Positions 23,164 through 31,674 of a stretch of DNA of 57,818 nucleotides are shown one piece after another. The notes under the pieces were generated by a model that saw only the letters and a list, made by a program, of their open reading frames with translations, searched no databases and was not told the origin of the DNA. A program made the position numbers and the translations under genes. This stretch comes from Rikenellaceae bacterium (GTDB lineage Bacteria > Bacteroidota > Bacteroidia > Bacteroidales > UBA932), in NCBI GenBank assembly GCA_022766385.1, contig JALEPJ010000035.1:1-57818 (forward strand). Reading direction: 5' to 3'. Positions within the stretch are counted from its first letter, which is position 1, and each line of letters opens with the position of its first letter.

Positions 23164-25610
23164 TACTTCTGATATGCTTTGAGAATCAGTTCGAGGTCGT
23201 CCATATTAGAAATTAGCACTTGGCGCGGCTTTGAACCCTCCTGAGGGCCCACGATGCCTGCAGCCTCCAACTGATCCATTACACGACCTGCCTTTGCATA
23301 TCCCATACCAAGACGTCTCTGAATATCGGAAGTAGAGCCTTTTTGTGTCATAACTACCATTCTGGCAGCCTCTTCGAAGCGTTCGTCAACATCCCTCATA
23401 TCTATCATACCGCCTCCGCCTTCTCCGTCAGCTGGGTCAGGGTCCGGAAGATAAAATGGTGTGTTATAGCACTTTCCGTAACCGACCTGCTTTTCGATAT
23501 AATCCGTGATGGCATTAATTTCATCACTGTCAATATATCCGCACTGTATTCTCTCAGTATCCACTCCAGCATAGTAGAGCATATCGCCGCGTCCAATCAG
23601 TTTTTCTGCACCTGAGGTGTCGAGTATGGTGCCGGAGTCGGTTTTTGTAGAAACACGGAAGGCAATGCGTGAAGGGAAATTGGCCTTGATGAGTCCAGTG
23701 ATGACATCTACCGAAGGCCTTTGTGTAGCAATGACTACGTGTATGCCCGCAGCACGTCCCTTCTGGGCGAGGCGTACGATGGAGGACATAATGCTTCTCT
23801 GCATATTCTTGCCCTCGGAACCGTTTCCGCCGGACATTGCCAGATCGGCGTACTCATCTATGATGACTACCAGATAAGGCATGTACTTGTGCCCGTTTTG
23901 AGGATTCAGCTTATGATTCTTGTATCTCTCGTTGTAGAGTTTGATATTGTTAACATAAGCTTTGCTGAGCAGCTGGTATCTTTCATCCATCTCGATGCAG
24001 AGTGAGCGCAGAATCCTTTCAGCGTTCTTCGGGTCCTTGACGATGGACTGGCTCTTTTCCTCCTCCTCGTCTGCAGCCGTCGGCAATACGGCGAGATAAT
24101 GCTTCAAAAGCCTTCCGTAAGGGGTGAATTCCACCATCTTCGGGTCAATGAAAACGAGCTTGAGCTCGGCAGGATGCTTTGAGAAGAGCAATGACGATAC
24201 GAGTACGTTCAATCCCACCGACTTTCCCTGTTTTGTAGCTCCGGCAACGAGCAGGTGGGGAGCATCCGCGAGATCGAAGACCTTCACCTTCTTCTGGATG
24301 TTGCAGCCTATGGCCACAGGCAGTTCTGCCTTGCTGTTCCTGAAGGCCTCGTCGTTCAGCAAGCCCTTTACAGGCACGATGGACGGTGTATCGTTCGCTA
24401 CCTCTATGCCCACGGAATCCGGAAGGGTGGTGATACGTACTCCTCTGGCATTCAGTGACATAGCTATGTCATCATTAAGCTTCTTAATGCTCGCTATCTT
24501 CACGCCAGGAGCAGGATAAACCTTGTAGAGTGTCACTGTAGGTCCGACTACAGCCTTAACATCTATGATGTCTATCTTGTAGTTCTTAAGGGTAGAGCGA
24601 ATCTTATTGTTGTTTCGGTTGAGCTCCTCGTCAGATACCAAATGGTTATTCTCCGCGTGGTCCTTGAGCAGTTCAAGTTCCGGCATAGAATAGCTTGGAA
24701 GCCCCTCAGGAGGATCCAGACGCACATTGATTTTGGGAAGGTCCTTCTTGACCTCTGTAGCGATTTCCTCGCCTCTGTCAATCTCGAAATTGCCCTCGTT
24801 ATCCAAAGGCTTTCCGTCCTGTTCGCTTTTCACCACTTCTTCGTCCGGAGCCGGAATATCATCCAAACCCGCTGTTTCATCCAGAGCAATGCTGACAGTC
24901 TGAGCTTCAGTCTCCCTTTCAGCAGGCAAGTCCTCAAGCTCAATAGCCGGAGCCTTCGCCGCTTCAGTCTGTTCAGTCTCCGCCACCATCTCTTCTTCCG
25001 GCTTGGAGGCTTTCGCTCCAGCTTTTTCTGCCTTGCCAAGGGAACTGAACCAGTGAGCGAAGCTCTCGCTGCAAAGGAAAACCCAGGCGCAGACTATAGC
25101 CGCAAGGAATGCAGCCGTCAATATTGGACCGAAGAGATTGTTCAGGCCTCCGGCAATGAAAGCGCCGCAGCTGCCTCCGATTCCTGAGCCGTAAAGGCAG
25201 TCCAGGCCAACAAAATCACCAAGGAAGGAAAAGACCATTGACGAAATGAAGGCTCCGGAAACGGTAATCAATGCAGTCTTAAGGAGAGAGTGCTTCCATT
25301 TTCCAGCAATCAGTCTGGCTGAAATTGCAAAGAGCAGGATTATGAGGGCAAAACTGCCCCAGCCAAACCAGTCTCCCACGAGGGTATCAGCCCACTTCAA
25401 TCCCAGCTTGCCTCCGAGATTGGCCACATCCACAGCCTTGTCAAGCATGCCTGGATCCGTGAGCAGGCTTTGGTCCTGCTTCCAGGTGAAGAGATAGGAC
25501 AGGGAAGCTACCAATGAAAACAGGGCAAACAGTCCCGTAATCACTCCGACAGCTTTAATGGCAGATGCCTTCTGTTGGTCATCCCAAGTTCTCCAAAATT
25601 TGAACTTCAT
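23163..25610 (-). CDS. ftsK: DNA translocase FtsK
   Basis: 815 aa. Moves chromosome ends at the division septum. The N-terminal part has four hydrophobic segments (about residues 15-190), followed by an acidic linker. The motor domain has Walker A GATKQGKSVG and IIDEYADLAMSGG as Walker B. The C-terminal winged-helix gamma domain (STSDIQRRLGMGYAKAGRV) would read orienting sequences. It starts 2 bp after the DUF4290 gene. Confidence 0.95.
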   Translation of the reverse strand: MKFKFWRTWDDQQKASAIKAVGVITGLFALFSLVASLSYLFTWKQDQSLLTDPGMLDKAVDVANLGGKLGLKWADTLVGDWFGWGSFALIILLFAISARLIAGKWKHSLLKTALITVSGAFISSMVFSFLGDFVGLDCLYGSGIGGSCGAFIAGGLNNLFGPILTAAFLAAIVCAWVFLCSESFAHWFSSLGKAEKAGAKASKPEEEMVAETEQTEAAKAPAIELEDLPAERETEAQTVSIALDETAGLDDIPAPDEEVVKSEQDGKPLDNEGNFEIDRGEEIATEVKKDLPKINVRLDPPEGLPSYSMPELELLKDHAENNHLVSDEELNRNNNKIRSTLKNYKIDIIDVKAVVGPTVTLYKVYPAPGVKIASIKKLNDDIAMSLNARGVRITTLPDSVGIEVANDTPSIVPVKGLLNDEAFRNSKAELPVAIGCNIQKKVKVFDLADAPHLLVAGATKQGKSVGLNVLVSSLLFSKHPAELKLVFIDPKMVEFTPYGRLLKHYLAVLPTAADEEEEKSQSIVKDPKNAERILRSLCIEMDERYQLLSKAYVNNIKLYNERYKNHKLNPQNGHKYMPYLVVIIDEYADLAMSGGNGSEGKNMQRSIMSSIVRLAQKGRAAGIHVVIATQRPSVDVITGLIKANFPSRIAFRVSTKTDSGTILDTSGAEKLIGRGDMLYYAGVDTERIQCGYIDSDEINAITDYIEKQVGYGKCYNTPFYLPDPDPADGEGGGGMIDMRDVDERFEEAARMVVMTQKGSTSDIQRRLGMGYAKAGRVMDQLEAAGIVGPQEGSKPRQVLISNMDDLELILKAYQK

Positions 25611-25612
25611 AC

Positions 25613-26305
25613 TTATTTCTTCCTATTGTTTGGCCTGCGGTTCTTCTTGTTGACCCAGTTTCTGTTCCTGTTCTGGGCATTTTGCTGCGTTCCTCCTACA
25701 TTGATGCTCATACCCGGCCTTGCAAAGGTAGCCGAGTCATTGATTTTCGTGAGGCTTATGCCTTCCGGCACGCGGATGCGGTAGTCGGAAAGCTTCTCTA
25801 TATCCTTGAAAATGGTCTCGTCAGCCACACTGTCCTTGTTCCAGATCAGGTACTGCTGTCTCATATAGATCGCCAGGGACTTGATCATAGCGGTCTTGAT
25901 TTCACCGTCAGGCTCAGCTGCGATCAGGTCAATGATACTCTCGATATTCCTTCCGTAATGGCTGGCCTTGACAGGCTTGTTCTTAAGAGGAATTATCTGA
26001 GGCTTGGACTGTATTTCTTCCAATGAAGGAGCCGGATAAGGTGCGTCTATATCCAGGTCCAGCCCTGCGATAAGATAGAGATGGTCCCAGAGCTTCTGCT
26101 CGTAGTTCTCCTGGCTATGAACCTGAGGATTAAGGATTTCCATAGCTTTGACCACGGCGCGCGCCTGGAGGCTTCTCTGCTCCTTGTCCTCAATGCTTTT
26201 CAGGATTTCCACCATCCTGAGTATGTTTCTGCCATATTCAGGCATTTGAAGTTTTTCACGCTCGGTATTGTAATACAGTTTTATTGTGTCGTTGTTGGCT
26301 TCCAT
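25613..26305 (-). CDS. DUF4290 protein
   Basis: 230 aa. The family signature at the N-terminus is LYYNTEREKLQMPEYGRNI. The first 190 residues look helical. The C-terminus (QNRNRNWVNKKNRRPNNRKK) is Asn/Arg/Lys-rich and probably disordered and nucleic-acid-binding. DUF4290 is confined to Bacteroidetes and has no known function; its place at the head of an ftsK operon suggests a link to chromosome or division processes. Confidence 0.88.
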   Translation of the reverse strand: MEANNDTIKLYYNTEREKLQMPEYGRNILRMVEILKSIEDKEQRSLQARAVVKAMEILNPQVHSQENYEQKLWDHLYLIAGLDLDIDAPYPAPSLEEIQSKPQIIPLKNKPVKASHYGRNIESIIDLIAAEPDGEIKTAMIKSLAIYMRQQYLIWNKDSVADETIFKDIEKLSDYRIRVPEGISLTKINDSATFARPGMSINVGGTQQNAQNRNRNWVNKKNRRPNNRKK

Positions 26306-26328
26306 TGTTCGTCTTTTTGTTCAATTTA

Positions 26329-26336
26329 CAAATATA
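26329..26336 (-). promoter_or_regulatory. -7 box of the DUF4290-ftsK-lolA operon
   Basis: TATATTTG on the minus strand matches TAnnTTTG, 23 nt before the start at 26305. Confidence 0.55.
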
Positions 26337-26370
26337 CTAAAAATGTTTTGTTCAAGTTTGTATTTCTTAG

Positions 26371-26378
26371 TACCTTAG
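26371..26378 (+). promoter_or_regulatory. near-consensus -7 box of the kinase/peptidase/ABC cassette
   Basis: TACCTTAG differs from TAnnTTTG at one position, with TTG at 26348-26350 about 20 nt upstream. It lies 24 nt before the ATG at 26403. Confidence 0.4.
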
Positions 26379-26402
26379 AACTTCTTATTCTAATCTTCGC
26401 TT

Positions 26403-27302
26403 ATGTTCAAGGATTATCGAGTGGCGGAGCATGATTTCCGCATCATTTTGCCCGATGACAGGGATTTCAGGCCCCTCCTGGTTCAGTATGAACCATTTGA
26501 GGCTGGAACTGTCACCCAAGCGCTCTTTATTCTTGAAATGGTGGACTCTTTAGATGCTGAAGCTGTGGAAATGCTCTACCGTGACGAGGCTCCCGATGAG
26601 GGGCAGACAGGCATTGAAATATACAGAACAGCGGAGGGTTCTGTCCTTGCCTGCATTGCGCCAGCTCGCGGAGAGGCTCCGAAGGCCCGTGTCCTTTTCA
26701 GTCCGGATTACTGTTCCGCCCGCTTCTGCTGTTCGGACGAGGATTTTCTCTTCGCGCTGAACAATGCGCTTATGCTGCAGTTCGCATTTGCTACCGCTCC
26801 TCTAAGGACGCTGGAATTGCATGCTTCCGTCATTGTCAATGGTGGAAGAGCTTATCTCTTCCTCGGCCCAAGCGGCAGCGGGAAGAGCACGCACAGCCGT
26901 CTCTGGATAAAAAACATAGAGGGAAGTGAGCTTCTCAATGATGATAATCCATTGCTCCGTATTATGGATGATGGAAGTGTTCGCATATATGGTTCGCCCT
27001 GGAGCGGCAAGTTTCCTTGTTACCGGAACCTCTCGTTTCCGGCTGCTGCCTTCGTGCGCATAAAGCAGGCCCCTGCAAACAGGGCTGTGCGTCTTGGGAT
27101 TCTGGAGTCTTATGCGACCTTATATTCTTCAGTATCAGGACTTAAGAATGATAGGGCCATGGCCTCCAATCTGCACCGGAGCCTGGAGAAGACCGTGCTT
27201 GAAGTGCCTTGTTTCAATATGGAATGCCTCCCTGATGATGATGCTGCCAGAGTATGCGCGGCAGCGGTTAGGGACAATGTAGGGGGAAGTGGCAATGAGT
27301 GA
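26403..27302 (+). CDS. HprK/PEPCK-like P-loop kinase of unknown target
   Basis: 299 aa. An N-terminal domain of about 130 residues without recognisable catalytic motifs precedes a kinase core: Walker A GPSGSGKST (about 155-163), an acidic loop LLNDDNP (about 178-183) and YGSPWSGK (about 196-203). The last two resemble the metal and nucleotide loops of HPr kinases and PEP carboxykinases. Similar kinases occur in lasso-peptide clusters, where they phosphorylate the peptide. It overlaps the next gene (S26-like peptidase) by 8 nt and is followed by an ABC exporter, so it probably modifies an exported substrate. No HPr or PTS gene is nearby. Confidence 0.72.
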   Translation: MFKDYRVAEHDFRIILPDDRDFRPLLVQYEPFEAGTVTQALFILEMVDSLDAEAVEMLYRDEAPDEGQTGIEIYRTAEGSVLACIAPARGEAPKARVLFSPDYCSARFCCSDEDFLFALNNALMLQFAFATAPLRTLELHASVIVNGGRAYLFLGPSGSGKSTHSRLWIKNIEGSELLNDDNPLLRIMDDGSVRIYGSPWSGKFPCYRNLSFPAAAFVRIKQAPANRAVRLGILESYATLYSSVSGLKNDRAMASNLHRSLEKTVLEVPCFNMECLPDDDAARVCAAAVRDNVGGSGNE

Positions 27303-27825
27303 AAACAGTATCAGGATACCGAATGAACTGCTCCTGTCCGAGATAGGAAAACTGCTTGCGCAGGGCAAGCGCTGCAGCCTGAGGACCAAGGGCTCGAGTA
27401 TGTTACCCTTTATTCGTGGAGAACGCGACTCTGTCGTGCTGGAGGCATTGCCCGAAATTCTGGTAGGAGACATCGTGCTGGCGAAAGTGCCCGGGCACGG
27501 CTATGTCCTCCACCGGGTGATGAGGATTGAAGGGGAGAGGCTTTTCCTGATGGGCGACGGCAATCTCCGCTACGGAGAGGAGTGCAATCTAAGCGATGTG
27601 CTTGGAAGCGTTGTGTGGATAGAGAAGGACTGCGGGGGAGGATTGAAATTGCCGGAGAATCCCGAGGAAGAGGAAGAGTTCAGAAAGGCTCATCCTCGCG
27701 TCTTCTTGGATCCGCGCTCGCCAGGACAATTACGGAAAGCGCGGCTGTGGCGCCTTCTGAAGCCTTTCAGACGCTTGATCCTCGCTGTATACAGGAGAAC
27801 TATGCTGGCAGCCGGAAATAGTTAA
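27295..27825 (+). CDS. S24/S26 signal-peptidase-like protease
   Basis: 176 aa. The catalytic serine motif is KGSSMLPFI (Ser about 35 before Met-Leu-Pro). The partner residue looks like His in VLHRV (about 73), as in the Ser-His dyad of ER-type and SipW signal peptidases rather than the Ser-Lys of LepB. LMGDGN is the box E equivalent. No transmembrane anchor is seen at the N-terminus; the basic C-terminus (RRLILAVYRR) could touch the membrane. The start is the ATG at 27295, overlapping the kinase stop. Probable role: cleaving a leader from a peptide handled by the cassette. Confidence 0.72.
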   Translation: MSENSIRIPNELLLSEIGKLLAQGKRCSLRTKGSSMLPFIRGERDSVVLEALPEILVGDIVLAKVPGHGYVLHRVMRIEGERLFLMGDGNLRYGEECNLSDVLGSVVWIEKDCGGGLKLPENPEEEEEFRKAHPRVFLDPRSPGQLRKARLWRLLKPFRRLILAVYRRTMLAAGNS

Positions 27826-27858
27826 TTGAATTGAAAATACTCGAAAGCCTATAGGAAA

Positions 27859-29508
27859 ATGAAGGAGTTCAAGACTTGTATGAAAGGATTAATCAGGATG
27901 TCGGCTCCGATGAAGAGCCCCATCTTCCTGAGTGTTGTGCTTGGTGCGGCCCGAATCGCTGCCTCGCTGTTTTACGTGTGGATATGCAAAAGGCTTATCG
28001 ACGTGGCGACTGGCAATGTTGACGGGGAATTGCTCCTTTATGTGGCTCTGATGTTTACGGTGATGCTCATCCAGTTGATGCTGGGTACGGCTTCCCAATG
28101 GTGGGAGGGCAAAATTGTCACGAGGAACCAGAATGAAACAAGGGCCAAGGTCTTCTCTCACGTTCTGCGCAGCGAGTGGAACGGCAGGGAAGGTTTCCAT
28201 AGCGGGGATATGGTCAATCGCCTCGAAGAGGACATCCGTGTCGTGACCGACCTGGTCTGCACGAGGATACCCAATGTCATTATCACCCTCACACAGCTTA
28301 CGGCGGCCTGCATCTTTCTTTTCGCCCTCTCTCCTTCTCTTATGTGGGTGCTTCTTATTCTTATGCCCGTGGCAATATTAGGAAGCCGTATGTTCTTCAA
28401 GACCATACGCGCTCTTACCGCACATATTAGGGCTCGGGACAGCGAAGTACAGGGCTATATGCAGGAGAATCTGCAGTGTCGCATCCTGGTCAAGACTCTC
28501 GGCAGTGCCGAAAAGGTGATGGAGAAGATGGATTGGCTTCAGACGGATGTGATGGACCATACCATCAAACGTCTGAATTACAATGCTATAGCCCGTGGTT
28601 TTATGCGTTTGGGCTTTATGGCTGGCTATGCCGCCGCCTTCCTATGGGGTGTATTCGGAATAAAGGACGGAAGTGTCACCTATGGAATGATGACGGCTTT
28701 CCTTCAGTTGGTCAGTCAGATACAGAACCCTATGGTCAATCTCAGTCATCATATTCCTGCCTTCATTCACGGTCTTACTTCGATCGAGAGAATTATGGAA
28801 CTTGAAGAGCTTCCTTTGGAGGATGGTGGGCCGGAAGTATTGCTCGACGGCGCTCCGGGTATAAGGGTCGACAATATAAGCTTCAGATATGAGGATGCAG
28901 CTGACATCGGTCGTGATGCTGTTTTCAAAAATTTCAGCTATGATTTCCGCCCGGGAAGCGTTACCTCGGTAGTGGGGGAAACCGGTGCCGGCAAGAGTTC
29001 ATTGTCCCGTATCATCCTCGGTCTGCTCAAGCCTTCGGAGGGCAGTGTAAGCCTCTACACCGAAGATGGCCGCAGTCTGCCTGCCGGAGCCTCAGCCCGT
29101 TGCAATTTTCTCTATGTGCCCCAGGGCAATAGCCTTATGAGCGGTACGATACGCGACAATCTCCTCTTCGCGAATCCTTCCGCGACTGAGCAGCAGATGA
29201 AAGCAGCCTTGCATACGGCTGTTGCTGACTTTGTTTTCGAGCTTCCTCAGGGCCTTGATACCGTCTGCTCCGAAAAGGGCAGCGGCTTGAGCGAGGGTCA
29301 GGCCCAGAGAATAGCAATAGCCCGTGCGCTGTTGCACACGGGCGGTATTTTGATACTTGATGAAGCTACTTCAGCATTGGATGTGCAGACTGAGAAGATT
29401 CTTCTCGAAAGGATTTCTTCAGCCCTGAGAGGGACCAAGACTATCATCTGGATCACTCACCGCGAAGCCATTGCAGGCATCTCTGACAATGTGTTGAGAA
29501 TAGGCTGA
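27859..29508 (+). CDS. ABC exporter, fused permease and ATPase
   Basis: 549 aa half-transporter. Six membrane segments lie in the first 300 residues. The ATPase has Walker A GETGAGKSS (about 374-382), Q-loop VPQGNSLMSG, signature GLSEGQAQR (about 475) and Walker B ILILDEATSAL. No N-terminal C39 peptidase domain is present, so leader cleavage would depend on the S26-like neighbour. It starts 33 bp after the peptidase gene and ends 7 bp from the convergent FISUMP gene. The substrate is unknown. Confidence 0.88.
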   Translation: MKEFKTCMKGLIRMSAPMKSPIFLSVVLGAARIAASLFYVWICKRLIDVATGNVDGELLLYVALMFTVMLIQLMLGTASQWWEGKIVTRNQNETRAKVFSHVLRSEWNGREGFHSGDMVNRLEEDIRVVTDLVCTRIPNVIITLTQLTAACIFLFALSPSLMWVLLILMPVAILGSRMFFKTIRALTAHIRARDSEVQGYMQENLQCRILVKTLGSAEKVMEKMDWLQTDVMDHTIKRLNYNAIARGFMRLGFMAGYAAAFLWGVFGIKDGSVTYGMMTAFLQLVSQIQNPMVNLSHHIPAFIHGLTSIERIMELEELPLEDGGPEVLLDGAPGIRVDNISFRYEDAADIGRDAVFKNFSYDFRPGSVTSVVGETGAGKSSLSRIILGLLKPSEGSVSLYTEDGRSLPAGASARCNFLYVPQGNSLMSGTIRDNLLFANPSATEQQMKAALHTAVADFVFELPQGLDTVCSEKGSGLSEGQAQRIAIARALLHTGGILILDEATSALDVQTEKILLERISSALRGTKTIIWITHREAIAGISDNVLRIG

Positions 29509-29515
29509 AAAACCA

Positions 29516-30520
29516 TTACTTGACGTCTCTGACGCATCTGACCGATGCTCCGAAGCTTTCCTTGGAACCGCTGCCCAGCATGATGTCGGCCTTGTCTTCG
29601 TAGAAATATCTGTAGTAGGCCAAATCATTATCCTTTGAGTCACTGGTCCAGAAACTTGCATATTCCAGCATACCCTGGAATTTGTTGTTGTCGCCCTCGG
29701 TGTCGAGAAGCACATATCCGCAAGGTGTGACGTCGAGTCTTAATTTATTGGTAATCTTTACATTAGGCCAATACTCCCACATCGCTTCCTTATTGAATTG
29801 TATGTCTCCCATAAAGGCTCCTGCCACTGAATCGAAGGAAGCTAACTTGTCTGCATCTTCAACTCCTGCTACTTTGGCCGCATTGGCCCAATCATCGAGG
29901 GAAGCCAGTCTCCATCCTTCAGGGCAGGCTTCCATAGCCTCGTTCCAACTGTAATACATTCCGAAGATGCCAGCAAGGTCGCTGCAGTCATCATAAACGG
30001 AAATTCCGCTTCCGGCATAGGCGAGATTGTCCCTGAACCATTCAGTATCTCCTACTCTGGTGCACCAGTATTCGCGTCCGTCTCTCGAATCGGTAAAGAC
30101 AAAGTCTTTCTCAATATCGAAATCACGTCCCGTGAGGCTTCCGTTCTCGCGGTCCTCGCTGACTATGGTAACGGTCTTGGTAGTGCTGGTAGAGTAATAT
30201 CCTTCCTTGAAAGCGGTGCAGGTGATGCTGAAGGTCGTGAAATCATTCGGCATCCTGAGAGTATATGTCTTGATCGTGTCCTTCTCGCTGGTAGCGTATG
30301 AAGGATACCAGAAATATTCCGCTTCGTTTCCGTCATCGTCAGTCACTCCCGACGCAGTAATATCCAGCACGATGTCAGGTCTGCTGAATGCAGGAAACTC
30401 GAATTTAGGGGAACCGGTGAGATAAGGCAATGTCTCGGTTGTGTCGTCATCTCCGCAGGATACCGACACTAAAGCTGCAATAGTCAATATGCTGAAAAGA
30501 AGTATTCTTGATTTCTTCAT
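29516..30520 (-). CDS. FISUMP-domain lipoprotein
   Basis: 334 aa lipoprotein: KKSRILLFSILTIAALVSVSC ends in a lipobox (SVSC) followed by GDDD, an outer-membrane or surface-export type of signal. The middle (about 40-125) is an Ig-like beta region. The C-terminal part matches the Fibrobacter succinogenes major paralogous domain: WCTRVGDTEWFRDNLAYAG, GMYYSWNEAMEACPEGWRL and SVRCVRD. Such proteins are surface-exposed and of unknown function. I start at the ATG at 30518-30520; the longer frame begins with TTG. Confidence 0.85.
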   Translation of the reverse strand: MKKSRILLFSILTIAALVSVSCGDDDTTETLPYLTGSPKFEFPAFSRPDIVLDITASGVTDDDGNEAEYFWYPSYATSEKDTIKTYTLRMPNDFTTFSITCTAFKEGYYSTSTTKTVTIVSEDRENGSLTGRDFDIEKDFVFTDSRDGREYWCTRVGDTEWFRDNLAYAGSGISVYDDCSDLAGIFGMYYSWNEAMEACPEGWRLASLDDWANAAKVAGVEDADKLASFDSVAGAFMGDIQFNKEAMWEYWPNVKITNKLRLDVTPCGYVLLDTEGDNNKFQGMLEYASFWTSDSKDNDLAYYRYFYEDKADIMLGSGSKESFGASVRCVRDVK

Positions 30521-30575
30521 TATTTCTCTTGGATTATTGAACTGCAAATATGCGCATTTTTGACTTAAATTCCAT

Positions 30576-30583
30576 TACCTTTG
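30576..30583 (+). promoter_or_regulatory. -7 box of apbE
   Basis: TACCTTTG matches TAnnTTTG, 24 nt before the ATG at 30607. It excludes the upstream in-frame start at 30550. Confidence 0.6.
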
Positions 30584-30606
30584 TACAAATACTTTGCCTA
30601 AGTGGT

Positions 30607-31674
30607 ATGAAAGCGAATTATATATTCAAACTTGCATTGTTTCTGGCCCTCTCAGCTGCGGTATCCTGCTCTTCGAGGCCAAAATACGTTGATATAGGTG
30701 GTTATGCCCAGGGTGGCATTTACAATGTCCGCTTCAATATCAGGGACGCTTCTGTATCGAAGAACGAAATAGCAGTGCGGATAGACTCCATACTCACTCT
30801 GGTAGATACCACGCTCTCCGGCTATAACAAAGCCTCTCTCCTTTCCCGCTTCAATGAAGGTGAAAGCATAATGCCCAATTCTCTTTTCAAGGACATATAT
30901 GCATATTGCCACGAGCTTTATGAAGAAACGGACGGCTGCGTGGACGTGGCTTCTGGGCCGCTTTTCGACCTTTGGGGCTTCGGCTTCTCCAACGACTCCC
31001 TGCCCGATGCGGCTGCGGTAAAGTCGGCAATGGCTTCCTGCGGAATGGCCAGACTGAAGGCCGACATCGACCTTGCCCTTGATGATAGCGGCCGCCTCGA
31101 CCCTCGCGAGCTCCTGCTTTGCCCTTCCGTGGATGCGACTCTTCCCAAGCTGAATTTCAATGCTGTCGCACAGGGCTACACCTGCGATCTGGTGGCCGAA
31201 TATCTTAGCTCAGTCGGAGTCAAGGATATGCTTGTCGATATAGGCGAGATCTATTGCGCAGGAAAGAATCCTCGCGGAGAAGGCTGGAGCATAGGCGTTG
31301 ACCGTCCCGTTGACGGCAATGATAGCCCCGGTGCAATGCTGGATGGAATATGGAACTCCGAAGGTCGCAGCTGCGGTATCGTGACCTCCGGCAATTACCG
31401 CAAATTCTATATCAGGGACGGCAAAAAATACGCTCATACCATTGACCCTCGCAATGGCTATCCCGTTGAGCATCATCTCTTGAGCGCTTCCATCTCCGCC
31501 TCCACCGCAGCTGCTTCCGATGCCTATGCCACCTATTGTATGGTTCTCGGCCCCGAGGCTGCGAAGGAGTTCATCCTCTCTCGCCCCGACATTGAGGGCT
31601 ATTTGATTTCGGGAAGCAACGAGGCTATGAGCGAGTGGGCCTCTGATGGCTTCAGCATCACATTGAACAGATAA
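30607..31674 (+). CDS. apbE: FAD:protein FMN transferase, lipoprotein
   Basis: 355 aa. Attaches FMN through a threonine to proteins such as the Na+-NQR and RNF subunits. The lipobox AAVSC lies at about residue 21. Family blocks are VDVASGPLFDLWGFGF, NFNAVAQGYTCDLVA, LVDIGEIYCAGKNP, VTSGNYRKFY and HTIDPRNGYPV. The start is the ATG at 30607. Its 3' end overlaps the convergent comEC gene by 17 bp. Confidence 0.93.
   Translation: MKANYIFKLALFLALSAAVSCSSRPKYVDIGGYAQGGIYNVRFNIRDASVSKNEIAVRIDSILTLVDTTLSGYNKASLLSRFNEGESIMPNSLFKDIYAYCHELYEETDGCVDVASGPLFDLWGFGFSNDSLPDAAAVKSAMASCGMARLKADIDLALDDSGRLDPRELLLCPSVDATLPKLNFNAVAQGYTCDLVAEYLSSVGVKDMLVDIGEIYCAGKNPRGEGWSIGVDRPVDGNDSPGAMLDGIWNSEGRSCGIVTSGNYRKFYIRDGKKYAHTIDPRNGYPVEHHLLSASISASTAAASDAYATYCMVLGPEAAKEFILSRPDIEGYLISGSNEAMSEWASDGFSITLNR

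Noticed and set aside
24642..25187. 181-codon plus-strand frame opposite ftsK
   Set aside because: Antisense shadow of the FtsK linker and membrane region; Arg/Ser/Leu-rich with no recognisable motif or promoter.
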